This document shows, piece by piece, positions 1 through 9,926 of a DNA stretch of 64,000 bases; positions within the stretch are counted from its first letter, which is position 1, and every line of letters begins with the position of its first letter. Position numbers and translations under genes: made by a program. Location: assembly GCF_022812285.1 (NCBI RefSeq), contig NZ_CP093300.1, positions 3,038,001-3,102,000 of the forward strand. Reading direction: 5' to 3'. Source of the DNA: Alkalihalobacillus sp. LMS39 (lineage in GTDB: Bacteria; Bacillota; Bacilli; Bacillales; Bacillaceae_F). Below the pieces are notes generated by a model that made no database searches, had not been told where the DNA came from, and saw only the letters and a program-made list of their open reading frames with translations.

Positions 1-820
1 AAGCAGGAGATTCTTTTTTCTTGGGCGTTTTTGCAATATCGGTTATGACCGCTTTTTCATTTTTCATGAGTTTAAGTTTTTTCTCTTGCGTTTCTTTATG
101 AAACACTCTTGTACTCTTTGTTTTATCATCTTGCCATACAAGGACAACACCGTTTGAAGTTTTCGCAGTGATGCCATAGTATGGTTTTGGGGTAAACGCT
201 ATAATTTCTTTTTCTCGTTCCGCTATCATCGCTAGTGTCGGTGTTTGTACACGCCCACAAGATAATTGTGCATTGTATTTTGTCGTTAACGCTCTCGTTG
301 CATTTAAGCCAACAAACCAATCTGCTTCTTGTCGCGCGACAGCTGCTGCATATAGATTTTCGTATGCTTTTCCATCTTTTAATTGAGCAAATCCTTGTTT
401 AATCGCCTTATCTGTCACAGATGAAATCCATAGCCGCTTTATTGGCTTTTTTACATTGGCTTTTTCAATGATCCATCTTGCGACAAGCTCACCTTCTCGG
501 CCCGCATCTGTAGCGATAACAATAGATCCGACATCATGCCGTGTTAGCTGTGTTTTTACACTTTGAAACTGTTTTCCTGTCTTCTTAATGACAACGAGTT
601 TCGATTGTCTAGGAAGCATCGGCAAATCTTCTAGCTTCCATGTTTTATATTTTTCATCATAGAGTTCTGGGTCTGCTAACGTCACTAAATGACCAAGGGC
701 CCAAGTGACAATATACTTGTCCCCTTCTAAAAAGCCATTTCCTTTCTTATGGCATTGTAAAACTCTAGCTATATCTCGTCCAACAGATGGTTTTTCTGCG
801 ATAACTACTGTTTTCTTCAT
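1..820 (-). CDS. topB: DNA topoisomerase III, C-terminal part outside window
   Basis: Type IA topoisomerase that passes single strands to unlink and decatenate DNA. The first 273 codons are visible. The N-terminal Toprim region reads [17 protein letters not shown], followed near residue 100 by ATDAGREGE, the acidic metal-binding signature of the TopB branch. [11 protein letters not shown] of the family core lies further on. The catalytic tyrosine region should be beyond the window. The start is ATG at 820 with AAAGAAAGGAATG just upstream. The gene is monocistronic as far as seen and faces away from the chemoreceptor operon. The identification is secure because family motifs occur in the right order. 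Confidence 0.93.
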   Translation of the reverse strand, partial: MKKTVVIAEKPSVGRDIARVLQCHKKGNGFLEGDKYIVTWALGHLVTLADPELYDEKYKTWKLEDLPMLPRQSKLVVIKKTGKQFQSVKTQLTRHDVGSIVIATDAGREGELVARWIIEKANVKKPIKRLWISSVTDKAIKQGFAQLKDGKAYENLYAAAVARQEADWFVGLNATRALTTKYNAQLSCGRVQTPTLAMIAEREKEIIAFTPKPYYGITAKTSNGVVLVWQDDKTKSTRVFHKETQEKKLKLMKNEKAVITDIAKTPKKKESPA

Positions 821-845
821 ATAAACATTCCTTTCTTTCTGCTCC

Positions 846-864
846 ACTACTATACCATAGTAGT
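846..864. promoter_or_regulatory. Perfect palindrome upstream of topB
   Basis: ACTACTAT-ACC-ATAGTAGT is a perfect 8-bp inverted repeat 26 bp upstream of the topB start. It could be a protein operator or a small hairpin in the topB leader. No family consensus is recognised, so its role is inference only. Confidence 0.3.
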
Positions 865-910
865 ATAACTGATACGAACAAACACATGCTAGATGTTAGT
901 CATACAAAAA

Positions 911-952
911 CGATAAAAAGGTGACTTACAGCCATACTGTAAAATCACCCTT
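911..952 (-). terminator. Terminator of the kinase-STAS-chemoreceptor operon
   Basis: On the minus strand GGTGATTTTACAG and CTGTAAGTCACC form a stem with a 5-nt loop, followed by TTTTTATC. It lies directly after the stop codon of the chemoreceptor gene. Confidence 0.8.
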
Positions 953-958
953 GTTTTA

Positions 959-2650
959 CTATATTTTAAATGTTGCTAATTCGGCTTGAAGTTTTTCTGA
1001 CATTTTCGCTAATTCATTTGCACTTTGAGCAATCTCTTCAACAGTTGCGCTTTGCTCTTCTGAAGAGGCTGCCGCTTCTTCCGTCGCTGCCACACTAATT
1101 TCAATCGTATCATTAATTTCCTTTACAGATGTGAGTACATCTTGAGCATTTTGTTTAATCGTTGATAACACTTGTTTAATTAATTCTACTCCTGATTCGG
1201 TTTCCTTCACATTGTTCACGATTCGATTTAATGATTCGCCACCTTTTTGAATCATATCTACTTGACTGTTAATTGCCTCCATATTGGATTCCATCGTATT
1301 GACCGTTACTGTCGTTTCAGATTGAACATCTTCAATTAAACTGGTAATTTGTCCAGCCGCTTCATTCGATTGCTCAGCTAGCTTTCGAACTTCTGTTGCA
1401 ACAACAGCAAACCCTTTGCCATGTTCACCTGCTCTTGCTGCTTCAATTGCCGCATTTAAAGCCAATAAGTTCGTTTGATTGGCAATATCTGAAATCACAG
1501 TTATAATGCCGCCAATTTCTTCTGAACGCTTGCTTAATTTTTGAATAGAATCTGTCGCAAATTCAATCGTATGAGTGACTTTATCTAAATGTTGAATCGC
1601 ATCATTAATGGCGATATTGCCACTTTCAGCTTCACCTGAAGAAACTTTAGCCCACTCTAATGTTTTTTGTACCATTGCATCCCCATTACCGACTTCTTCC
1701 ATCGTCACATTCATTTTCTCTAAAATTGCAGTAGCTTCATTGGATTGTTTTGAAGACGCTTCTGCTAGTTCATTGACTGTTTTTGCAATTTGAGAGCTCA
1801 TATCCCCTGTTACATCTGAACTCGCTGCAAGCTCTTCAGCTGTCGCTGCTGTTTGTTCTGATGTTGACACAACTTCTGATATTAATCGTTTTAAATTATC
1901 TATCATTTGATTAATTGATTGTGAGAGTACTCCAATTTCATCTTTTGATTGAACCGATAATTGCTCTACTTGAAGGTTGCCATCTGCCACTTCTTTTGCA
2001 ATTTCAGTAATTTTTACTAATGGCCTTACTCCACGTTGAATGACAATGAAGGTAATCACTGCCATAACAGCTACGGAGATCACCGCAAACAGGACAACCG
2101 TAAATTGAAATTGCGATACCATTTGATAATAAGGGGCAGCTGATTGACCAACAAATAACATGCCAATCCTTTCTCCACTATTGTCTGTAATTGGTTCATA
2201 TATCGTAACAAGCTGTCTTCCAACAACCGTTGCTTCCCCTAGATATGTTACTCCTTCTGTTAACGTCTTTTGTTCCACTTCTGGAGATACTTGTGTTCCT
2301 ACAGCCCGCTCTCCGTTCTCTAAAAGTACACTTGTCGCTACCCGTGTATTTCCTTGAAATATCGTGACGGCATTGTTTGTTAATTCCGAAACATCATCGA
2401 CAATCAAAAAATTATCATTCATCAATGTTGTTCCTTTATATAACGCACCATCTTGAATCGACCATTCTCCTGGAATTTCACGGTCTAGTAAGCCTTTTGC
2501 CACCCGTAAGTCATCAACTAAATTTTCAGAGGCGACTAACATCACATCTTTTTTAACCGTATAAACGGAATATGAAATAATAATCGACACTCCAATGACA
2601 AAAAACAAAACAAACAATAATGTTAATTTTCCTTTAACTGCGAGTTTCAC
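959..2650 (-). CDS. Methyl-accepting chemotaxis protein with periplasmic-type Cache sensor
   Basis: Membrane chemoreceptor of 563 residues. TM1 spans about residues 9-30. An extracytoplasmic domain of about 150 residues follows, with the single-Cache pattern ([20 protein letters not shown], then [20 protein letters not shown]). TM2 is near 182-204, then a HAMP domain (about 205-260) and a signalling domain with the hairpin tip [20 protein letters not shown]. The start is GTG with GGGAGGAA upstream. Three bases separate it from the STAS gene, so it is the last gene of a kinase-STAS-MCP operon. Chemoreceptors usually pair with CheA/CheW; neither is in view, and the co-transcribed partner-switch pair is the unusual point. 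The ligand is unknown. Confidence 0.92.
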   Translation of the reverse strand: MKLAVKGKLTLLFVLFFVIGVSIIISYSVYTVKKDVMLVASENLVDDLRVAKGLLDREIPGEWSIQDGALYKGTTLMNDNFLIVDDVSELTNNAVTIFQGNTRVATSVLLENGERAVGTQVSPEVEQKTLTEGVTYLGEATVVGRQLVTIYEPITDNSGERIGMLFVGQSAAPYYQMVSQFQFTVVLFAVISVAVMAVITFIVIQRGVRPLVKITEIAKEVADGNLQVEQLSVQSKDEIGVLSQSINQMIDNLKRLISEVVSTSEQTAATAEELAASSDVTGDMSSQIAKTVNELAEASSKQSNEATAILEKMNVTMEEVGNGDAMVQKTLEWAKVSSGEAESGNIAINDAIQHLDKVTHTIEFATDSIQKLSKRSEEIGGIITVISDIANQTNLLALNAAIEAARAGEHGKGFAVVATEVRKLAEQSNEAAGQITSLIEDVQSETTVTVNTMESNMEAINSQVDMIQKGGESLNRIVNNVKETESGVELIKQVLSTIKQNAQDVLTSVKEINDTIEISVAATEEAAASSEEQSATVEEIAQSANELAKMSEKLQAELATFKI

Positions 2651-2653
2651 TTG

Positions 2654-3004
2654 TTATTCCTCCCTTTTTCCTGCTATTGCTTCTTCTACGGTTGTATAGA
2701 TAGCAAATACTTGATTAAGCTTTGCGATTAAAAGTAATTCCAATAAAAAGGGGTCTTCGAGTACTAGCGACATCTTTTTCCCTTCCACTGCTTTCAAGAA
2801 AGTAAGTAAAATTCCCATTCCTGTACTATCGATTACAGTTACTGCTCGTAAATCAATAATATATTCCAACACTTCCTCGTTTACGTTTTCTAGCATTTTA
2901 TGTTTGATTTCATCGCTATTTGCATATTGAATCTTTCCATGTAATGAATAAATTTGAACATGTTCAACTATTTTTTGTTCTACCATTTCTTTTTGAGTTG
3001 TCAT
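2654..3004 (-). CDS. STAS-domain anti-sigma-factor antagonist
   Basis: A 116-residue single-domain STAS protein of the SpoIIAA/RsbV type. The key segment is VIDLRAVTVIDSTGMGILL (residues about 48-66). The serine of DSTGMG is the residue that partner kinases phosphorylate in this family. The start is ATG with ACGGAGGACA upstream. It lies between a RsbW-like kinase gene (3-bp gap) and a chemoreceptor gene (3-bp gap), so all three are probably co-translated. By family logic the unphosphorylated form binds the kinase and frees whatever the kinase holds. No sigma factor gene is adjacent, so the output may be something else, possibly the chemoreceptor. Confidence 0.88.
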   Translation of the reverse strand: MTTQKEMVEQKIVEHVQIYSLHGKIQYANSDEIKHKMLENVNEEVLEYIIDLRAVTVIDSTGMGILLTFLKAVEGKKMSLVLEDPFLLELLLIAKLNQVFAIYTTVEEAIAGKREE

Positions 3005-3007
3005 TGC

Positions 3008-3430
3008 TTATGTCCTCCGTTTTCTTATCGTTGTAATAACATTGTCCCCATTTCCTTTTTGAAACGAGACATCATCAACAAGTTCTCTTACTAAAAGCAA
3101 CCCTCTTCCTCTATCTTCAAACAACGTCTCTTCGATTTGCTTTTCATTTACAATCGCTTGACACTGGTGAATATCTCCACCACCATTATCTGTCACGATA
3201 CCAATGACTTCTTCTTGATTTAATTCAATTGACACGACTAATGAATTCATTTCAGTTTGATCCCCATATTGAGATTGAACAGATTCGTATGAATTTATTA
3301 ATATTTCGTGCAAAGCAAAGTAAAAGCGGTGTTGTGTCACCTCACCAGATTGCTCAATCACAAACGGAACAACTTCATCTAAATACGAGATGGATTGAAT
3401 TGAGCAAGGTAAAGTAAAATTGATTACCAT
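3008..3430 (-). CDS. RsbW/SpoIIAB-like ATP-binding serine kinase (anti-sigma type)
   Basis: A 140-residue GHKL ATPase of the HATPase_c_2 type. The N box is ALHEILINSYES (about residues 39-50), the G1 box is VTDNGGGD (about 80) and the G2 region is EDRGRGLLLVRELVDDV (about 104-120). Members phosphorylate a STAS antagonist and bind a sigma factor or other client. It is the first gene of the operon with STAS and MCP genes downstream; the ATG start follows AAAGAGGTGATAAC. The substrate is very likely the adjacent STAS protein. The second client is unknown. The matching phosphatase could be the PAS-PP2C protein at 25636-26736, but that link is inference. Confidence 0.87.
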   Translation of the reverse strand: MVINFTLPCSIQSISYLDEVVPFVIEQSGEVTQHRFYFALHEILINSYESVQSQYGDQTEMNSLVVSIELNQEEVIGIVTDNGGGDIHQCQAIVNEKQIEETLFEDRGRGLLLVRELVDDVSFQKGNGDNVITTIRKRRT

Positions 3431-3610
3431 TTGTTATCACCTCTTTGTTGGTACGATTTCTACATGTACAAAACAATAATCATCTTCATAATGAGGAGCA
3501 GATCATTGTTTTAATTGAAAAGACCTCACTCCTATCCTTTATATAGTTTTAACTATAAACTATAATAAGGGTAAAATCTACTAGGAAATTTATACTACTC
3601 ATTTCTAAAA

Positions 3611-3651
3611 GTGGAAAAAGAGATCCCAAGGTTCTCCTTGAGATCTCTTTA
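3611..3651 (-). terminator. recQ terminator
   Basis: AAAGAGATCYCAAGG arms (3617-3631 and 3636-3650, one mismatch) around a 4-nt loop, with a T run on the minus-strand side, 16 bp after the recQ stop. Confidence 0.85.
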
Positions 3652-3666
3652 ACTATTTATTTCAAT

Positions 3667-5775
3667 CTAAACCTGTTGTTTTATCTTCTCGTTCAGAACA
3701 TATCGTATTTCAAAATACGTCACTTCTTCTGGTAAACAGTCTTTAATCGGCTTAAGCTTTTCTGCACCTACTTGATTAATCGCCTCTGTAATTAACGGGA
3801 TATGTTCGGTTGAAATAAATTGCTCGAGATTAACGTCTAATCCTTCTTCAGCACATTTTTCCATATGAGTAAGAACAGTTTCGATTGAACATTCTCGTTC
3901 CTTTGCAATTTCCTCAATCGTCAACCCGCTTTGAAAACGGTCAAAACTAATATGGTGGCTTGGTGTTTTTGTGTCGCGAAGCTTTACTTCACTTTTCTTT
4001 TCAACAATAACTTCCTTTTCCTTTGCGAATGGTTGTAGAAATAAAAGGAGGTCTTCCCCGTATTTCCTTAATTTTTGCTCTCCCACTCCACTAATTTGCA
4101 ACATTTCCTCTTCAGACAAAGGAATGACTTTACTAATTTCCCGTAACGTTTTATCAGAGAAAATAACGTATGGTGGCACATTTTCAGCCGTGGCAATGTT
4201 TTTTCGCCATTGTCGTAATTGCTCAAAGAGCTCACTATTTTCCTGCAAAACAGCGGTTTTCTTTTCTTTTTTAAATACTTGCTGTTCCCCTTTTAAGACA
4301 GACACAGCTTGCACCGTTAATCGCAATGTCGGATATGCTCCTTCTGTAGGCTCTAAGTACTGCTCAGCAACTAAAAAATCAATTAACGCTGCCACATTTT
4401 TACTTGTCCAATGTTGGAGTAACCCATATGTAGATAAACGATGAAATCCTAATGATGTCACTTTTTGATTTTTTGAACCTGTTAATACTTGGGCAACAAG
4501 TGTTTTACCAAATGATTCATTCATTCGTTTCACACAAGAAAAGACCATTTGAGCTTCTTTTGTTAAATCAACTACTTCACTATCCTCAAGGCAATTCGAG
4601 CATTTACCACACTCTTCAAATACATCGTTGAAATAACGACCAATGTATTGCTGTAAGCATCCGTCAGTATGACAGTAATCAACCATTTGTTGGAGTTTTT
4701 TATACTCCCGGCTTTTTCGCTCTTCACTTCCTTCTGATTGCTCAATGAGAAACTTTTGAATGCGAATATCATCAGCAGAGAAAAGCAAAATACATTCACT
4801 ATTTTCCCCGTCTCGACCAGCACGGCCTGCTTCTTGATAATATGCTTCAATCGTTCTCGATAAATTATAGTGAAGAACAAAGCGAACATTTGACTTATCA
4901 ATGCCCATTCCAAACGCATTCGTTGCGACCATAACCGTAATATCATCACGGAGAAAAGCATCTTGAGCTTGCTCTCGCTCTGCTTCATTTAATCCACCAT
5001 GATATTTCCCTACTTTAAATCCTTTTTCAAACAATTTTTGATACAATGTTTCCGCCTGCTTGCGTGTCGATGTATAAATAATGCCTGAATTATGGGCATT
5101 TTTCTTTAAGTAAGAAAGGACATATTTGAGCTTATCTTGTCCCTTTGCAACTTGCAAATGAAGATTATCTCGTCTAGCTCCCGTAACGACAGTATGATGT
5201 TTTTCAATTTGTAAATAAGAACAAATATCAGCTTGGACTTGTTCTGTTGCTGTTGCGGTTAAAGCTAAAATAACTGGTTTCGGTTGGAGAACGGAAAGAA
5301 ATGTAGAAATCCCCATATAACTTGGGCGAAAATCATGGCCCCATTGAGAAATACAGTGGGCTTCATCAATGGCTAAAATGGAAATATCCATTTTTTCAAT
5401 TAAAGACTGAAAATACGAGTCTTGTAAACGCTCTGGAGCGACATAAACAAGCTTGTAGTCCCCACTTACCATTTTATATAAACGCATGTCCACTTCTTGT
5501 TGCGTCAAGGAGCTATTAATATACGTTGCTGGAATTCCCGCTTGTTTCAACGCATCCACTTGGTCTTTCATTAACGAAATTAGGGGAGAAATGACAAGTG
5601 CTGTACCAGGCAGTAATAGTGAAGGAATTTGATAGCAAATGGATTTCCCACCTCCAGTCGGCATAATCCCAAGACTATTGTTTTTGGCTAGTATATTGTC
5701 TACAATTTCTTTTTGACCTTTTCGAAAAGAAGGGTAACCAAAATACCGTTGTAACAAAGCTTCTGCAGTTTGCAT
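3667..5775 (-). CDS. recQ: ATP-dependent DNA helicase RecQ
   Basis: 3'-5' superfamily 2 helicase for recombination and fork repair. Walker A is MPTGGGKSICYQIP (about residues 38-51) and Walker B is AIDEAHCISQWGHDF (about 135-149). Motif VI is YYQEAGRAGRDG (about 313-324). A zinc-binding RQC segment follows, with cysteines in YCHTDGCLQQYIG and CGKCSNCLED (about 367-398). An HRDC domain sits near 515-590 (KTLREISKVIPLSEEEMLQI), then a C-terminal helix-turn-helix tail (SGLTIEEIAKERECS). The length of 702 residues fits a full-length RecQ. The ATG start follows AAGGAGAGTAACATC. Confidence 0.95.
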   Translation of the reverse strand: MQTAEALLQRYFGYPSFRKGQKEIVDNILAKNNSLGIMPTGGGKSICYQIPSLLLPGTALVISPLISLMKDQVDALKQAGIPATYINSSLTQQEVDMRLYKMVSGDYKLVYVAPERLQDSYFQSLIEKMDISILAIDEAHCISQWGHDFRPSYMGISTFLSVLQPKPVILALTATATEQVQADICSYLQIEKHHTVVTGARRDNLHLQVAKGQDKLKYVLSYLKKNAHNSGIIYTSTRKQAETLYQKLFEKGFKVGKYHGGLNEAEREQAQDAFLRDDITVMVATNAFGMGIDKSNVRFVLHYNLSRTIEAYYQEAGRAGRDGENSECILLFSADDIRIQKFLIEQSEGSEERKSREYKKLQQMVDYCHTDGCLQQYIGRYFNDVFEECGKCSNCLEDSEVVDLTKEAQMVFSCVKRMNESFGKTLVAQVLTGSKNQKVTSLGFHRLSTYGLLQHWTSKNVAALIDFLVAEQYLEPTEGAYPTLRLTVQAVSVLKGEQQVFKKEKKTAVLQENSELFEQLRQWRKNIATAENVPPYVIFSDKTLREISKVIPLSEEEMLQISGVGEQKLRKYGEDLLLFLQPFAKEKEVIVEKKSEVKLRDTKTPSHHISFDRFQSGLTIEEIAKERECSIETVLTHMEKCAEEGLDVNLEQFISTEHIPLITEAINQVGAEKLKPIKDCLPEEVTYFEIRYVLNEKIKQQV

Positions 5776-5956
5776 GATGTTACTCTCCTTTCTTTTTTAA
5801 TCCTATCGATTACTATATCATATTTTCGGAAGGGCTTGTTCACATTAATTTTAATGAGTCACTTGTATCTTGAGCTAGACTCTTTTTTCCTACTTTCTAG
5901 CAGGAATATTCTCACGTTTACGTCGTAGTATGCTTGTTACCACTTTAATATAAGAC

Positions 5957-6266
5957 TCTATTGGACACTTCTCTCCGGTTTTCCTCTCATTTTGTCCAAT
6001 AGAACCTCTCTATTGGACACTTCTCTCCGGTTTTCCTCTTGTTTTGTCCAATAGAACCTCTCTATTGGACACTTCTCTTCAGTTTTCCTCTTGTTTTGTC
6101 CAATAGAACCTCTCTATTGGACACTTCTCTTCGGTTTTCCTCTTGTTTTGTCTAATAGAACCTTTCTATTGGACACTTCTCTCCGGTTTTCCTCTTGTTT
6201 TGTCTAATAGAACCTTTCTATTGGACACTTCTATTCAGTTGCCCACTTATTTTGTCTAATAGCACC
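5957..6266. repeat. Six tandem 52-bp units, each an inverted repeat
   Basis: Units begin at 5959, 6011, 6063, 6115, 6167 and 6219, a strict 52-bp period. Each carries TCTATTGGACA at one end and TGTCCAATAGA (or TGTCTAATAGA) about 21 bp later, so each can fold as a separate hairpin. Units differ by a few substitutions, some of them in a stem arm. The rest of 5776-5956 shows nothing recognisable. A lone copy is at 19194-19243 and a half copy near 7345-7362. This is not CRISPR, because there are no unique spacers. Confidence 0.9.
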
Positions 6267-6343
6267 CATTAAACTGGTTATATATGTTAAAATCAGTATG
6301 TAAAATATCGATAATTATTAAATTTGAGAGGATGAGTTGGACT

Positions 6344-7321
6344 ATGGATAACATTGAAAAATTCAATACTATTGCTACACTTGCTGTCGCTAACTATGAT
6401 ATCCAGTTTCAAGAAATCAAATTTTTAGCGGAAGAAACGAATATTTTATACAAATTGACGGATGACAAAAGCAATCCATTTATATTAAAGATTTATCAGG
6501 AAGACTCAATCACTAAAGAAGATATTCTTATGGAAGTTTATATGATGGAACTAGTAAGCCAAAAAGGCGAAGTTTCTGTCCCATGCATCCTGACGGCCAA
6601 AGACGGGAGTAAAATACAAGAAATAAAGATTGATGAGGATAACCATCCTAAACGAGTTGTGATTTACAGCTGGTTGGAAGGAGAAGATTTAGATGGAAAC
6701 GAAAATGAAGAGAGATTCGTTCAATTAGGAGAACTCACTGCCAAATTACATAATGCGACTTACGGTGCCACGGTTCCGAAGATTTTTTCACCTAAGCGAT
6801 GGGATGCGGTATTTTACTACCATCAAGAAAACGTCGTCTATAAAGATAGCAAATACCAGCATTTCTTGACAAAAGATTACCATGAAATCATGGACAAGAT
6901 GATCCCCTATTTAAATCATCAATTATCGTCATATTATCAAAAAAATGAAGAGAATCTCCAGTTCATTCATAGTGATCTAAACCCATGGAACATCTTGGTT
7001 CATGAGAAGGCTATGCATGTTATTGACTTTGGCGATATATTGTTTGGATTGCCACAACATGACATAGCTATTCTATTATACTATTACCGATATGAGAAGG
7101 AATTTAATTATAAAGAAGTTCAACAGCTTTTATTTAAAGGATATGAAAGAGTAAGACCTTTACCAATGTTTGAAGAGTTTGACTTAGAATTGTTAATGAC
7201 CGCTAGAAGAGTCAATTTTTTAAACTATATTTTAACAGTAAGTGAAGACCCATCTAGCTTTATTGAAAAAAGTCTACCTAGAGTGAAGGAGTTTATTGAT
7301 ACGTATAACGTTAAAATATAG
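6344..7321 (+). CDS. Aminoglycoside/homoserine-kinase-like phosphotransferase (APH fold)
   Basis: A small-molecule kinase of the APH superfamily, 325 residues from this start. The Brenner motif FIHSDLNPWNILV (about residues 208-220) supplies the catalytic Asp and Asn. AMHVIDFGDILFG provides the metal-binding DFG-like Asp, and HDIAILLYYYRYE is typical of the family. The substrate cannot be told from sequence: APH, homoserine kinase II, choline kinase and CotS-like proteins share this pattern. Upstream in-frame starts exist at 6284 and 6332. I prefer ATG 6344 because a GAGAGG sequence lies 12 bp upstream, although spacing is long. The gene sits between the 52-bp repeat array and a terminator, so it is probably transcribed alone. 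Confidence 0.8.
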   Translation: MDNIEKFNTIATLAVANYDIQFQEIKFLAEETNILYKLTDDKSNPFILKIYQEDSITKEDILMEVYMMELVSQKGEVSVPCILTAKDGSKIQEIKIDEDNHPKRVVIYSWLEGEDLDGNENEERFVQLGELTAKLHNATYGATVPKIFSPKRWDAVFYYHQENVVYKDSKYQHFLTKDYHEIMDKMIPYLNHQLSSYYQKNEENLQFIHSDLNPWNILVHEKAMHVIDFGDILFGLPQHDIAILLYYYRYEKEFNYKEVQQLLFKGYERVRPLPMFEEFDLELLMTARRVNFLNYILTVSEDPSSFIEKSLPRVKEFIDTYNVKI

Positions 7322-7375
7322 GTTTTCGTTGTTTTGTCTTTTAGACTTTCTATTGGACATTTTTTTAAAATATAA

Positions 7376-7415
7376 AAGGCCACTGAAAAAGAGACGTTTA
7401 CTTTTCAGTGGCCTT
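7376..7415. terminator. Bidirectional terminator between the phosphotransferase and hmoA
   Basis: AAGGCCACTGAAAA pairs perfectly with TTTTCAGTGGCCTT around an 11-12-nt loop. It lies between two convergent genes and can serve both. Confidence 0.85.
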
Positions 7416-7422
7416 ATTCTAT

Positions 7423-7746
7423 CTATGTTGTTGCGGGTCCTTTTGATGATTTCACCTCATATAATCCATGCTCAAAGTTTAACACATGGTCTGGTTTGGG
7501 TGTGCCACGATTCGCACGATGCCCTGCAATATGTTCCTCACTCGTTTCCCACTTTTTCCACGCTTCTTCAGATTCCCATCTTATCATGACAATAACCTGT
7601 TCATCTCCGCGTCTTACTTTTTTCACAAGGACACTTAAGTCAATAAATCCTTCTGACTTCTCGATTATACCTTCTCCTCCAAAGTGTTGGACGACTAAAT
7701 CAGACGTTCCTTCTTTTACAGTGAGAGTTTTTGTTTCAATAAACAT
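7423..7746 (-). CDS. hmoA: Heme-degrading monooxygenase, IsdG/HmoA-like
   Basis: A ferredoxin-like alpha/beta barrel (ABM fold) protein of 107 residues. It would open the heme ring to release iron in the cytoplasm. MIRWESEEAWKKWETSEEH (about residues 53-71) matches the family's Trp-rich helix and is followed by IAGHRANRG, which may hold the heme-ligating His. GEGIIEKSEGFIDLSVL is the usual N-terminal strand-turn. A near-perfect Fur box lies 41-59 bp upstream of the ATG, which strongly favours an iron/heme role over other ABM-fold monooxygenases. The start is ATG with GGGGAGGATT upstream. Confidence 0.82.
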   Translation of the reverse strand: MFIETKTLTVKEGTSDLVVQHFGGEGIIEKSEGFIDLSVLVKKVRRGDEQVIVMIRWESEEAWKKWETSEEHIAGHRANRGTPKPDHVLNFEHGLYEVKSSKGPATT

Positions 7747-7786
7747 TCTAAATCCTCCCCATTCAACCAGTTTCCTTCATTTTATT

Positions 7787-7805
7787 GATAATAATAATCA
7801 TTATC
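7787..7805. promoter_or_regulatory. Fur box upstream of hmoA
   Basis: GATAATAATAATCATTATC matches the classical 19-bp Fur consensus at 18 of 19 positions. The flanking TT and AA extend the dyad to 7785-7807. It lies between the divergent hmoA and ykpA and is closer to hmoA, so iron repression of hmoA is the natural reading. Confidence 0.88.
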
Positions 7806-7880
7806 AACAAATACACCTCGGAACAATTCCACCATGAGAATGAGTCGTGTTCTTTCAGAATGAAGATAAAAATGGTATAA

Positions 7881-9521
<1,641 letters not shown>

Positions 9522-9530
9522 TAGAAAAAA

Positions 9531-9567
9531 GAGTCGAAAGGGTGGGTTTCCCTTTCGACTCTTTTTT
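9531..9567 (+). terminator. ykpA terminator, first of four copies
   Basis: GAGTCGAAAGGG pairs with CCCTTTCGACTC (9550-9561), followed by TTTTTT. The same hairpin recurs at about 9656, 9778 and 9898 as part of a 120-bp repeat. Confidence 0.88.
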
Positions 9568-9926
9568 CCTCATTGGTATGTGAATAGCCGGAGCCATTTT
9601 CAAAGCCAATAGCGCTCTTCTATTGGCGCGCTCCGTGTGATTTCACATCCCCCCAGAAAGGGTGGGGTTCCCTTTCGACTCTTTTTTCCTCATTGGTATG
9701 TGAATGAGACCGAGCCTTTTTTCAAAGCCAATAGCGCTCTTCTATTGGCGCGCTCCGTGTGATTTCACATCCCCCCAGAAAGGGTGGGGTTCCCTTTCGA
9801 CTCTTTTTTCCTCATTGGTATGTGAATGAGACCGAGCCTTTTTCAAAGCCAATAGCGCTCTTCTATTGGCGCGCTCCGTGTGATTTCACATACCTTTGAA
9901 AGGGTGTCCCTTTCGACTCTTATTTT
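9531..9926. repeat. Three 120-122-bp direct repeats plus a partial fourth
   Basis: Units start at 9536, 9656, 9778 and 9898 (the last truncated). Each holds three inverted repeats: GTCGAAAGGG/CCCTTTCGAC, ATGTGAA/TTCACAT and, nested inside the latter, GCCAATAG/CTATTGGC. Copies two and three are nearly identical; copy one differs around 9585-9600. The whole gap between the convergent ykpA and EamA genes is made of this repeat. Confidence 0.9.

Noticed and set aside
126-320. 64-codon minus-strand frame
   Set aside because: It lies inside topB in another frame and has no ribosome site.
3971-4444. 157-codon plus-strand frame
   Set aside because: Antisense to the recQ C-terminal domains; Ser/Phe-rich as expected of a shadow frame.
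4572-4988. 138-codon minus-strand frame
   Set aside because: Lies within recQ in a different frame; recQ motifs are continuous across it.
5957-6266. Regular 52-bp repeats as a possible CRISPR array
   Set aside because: The whole 52-bp unit repeats, including the part that would be spacer, and each unit is an inverted repeat. No cas gene is near.
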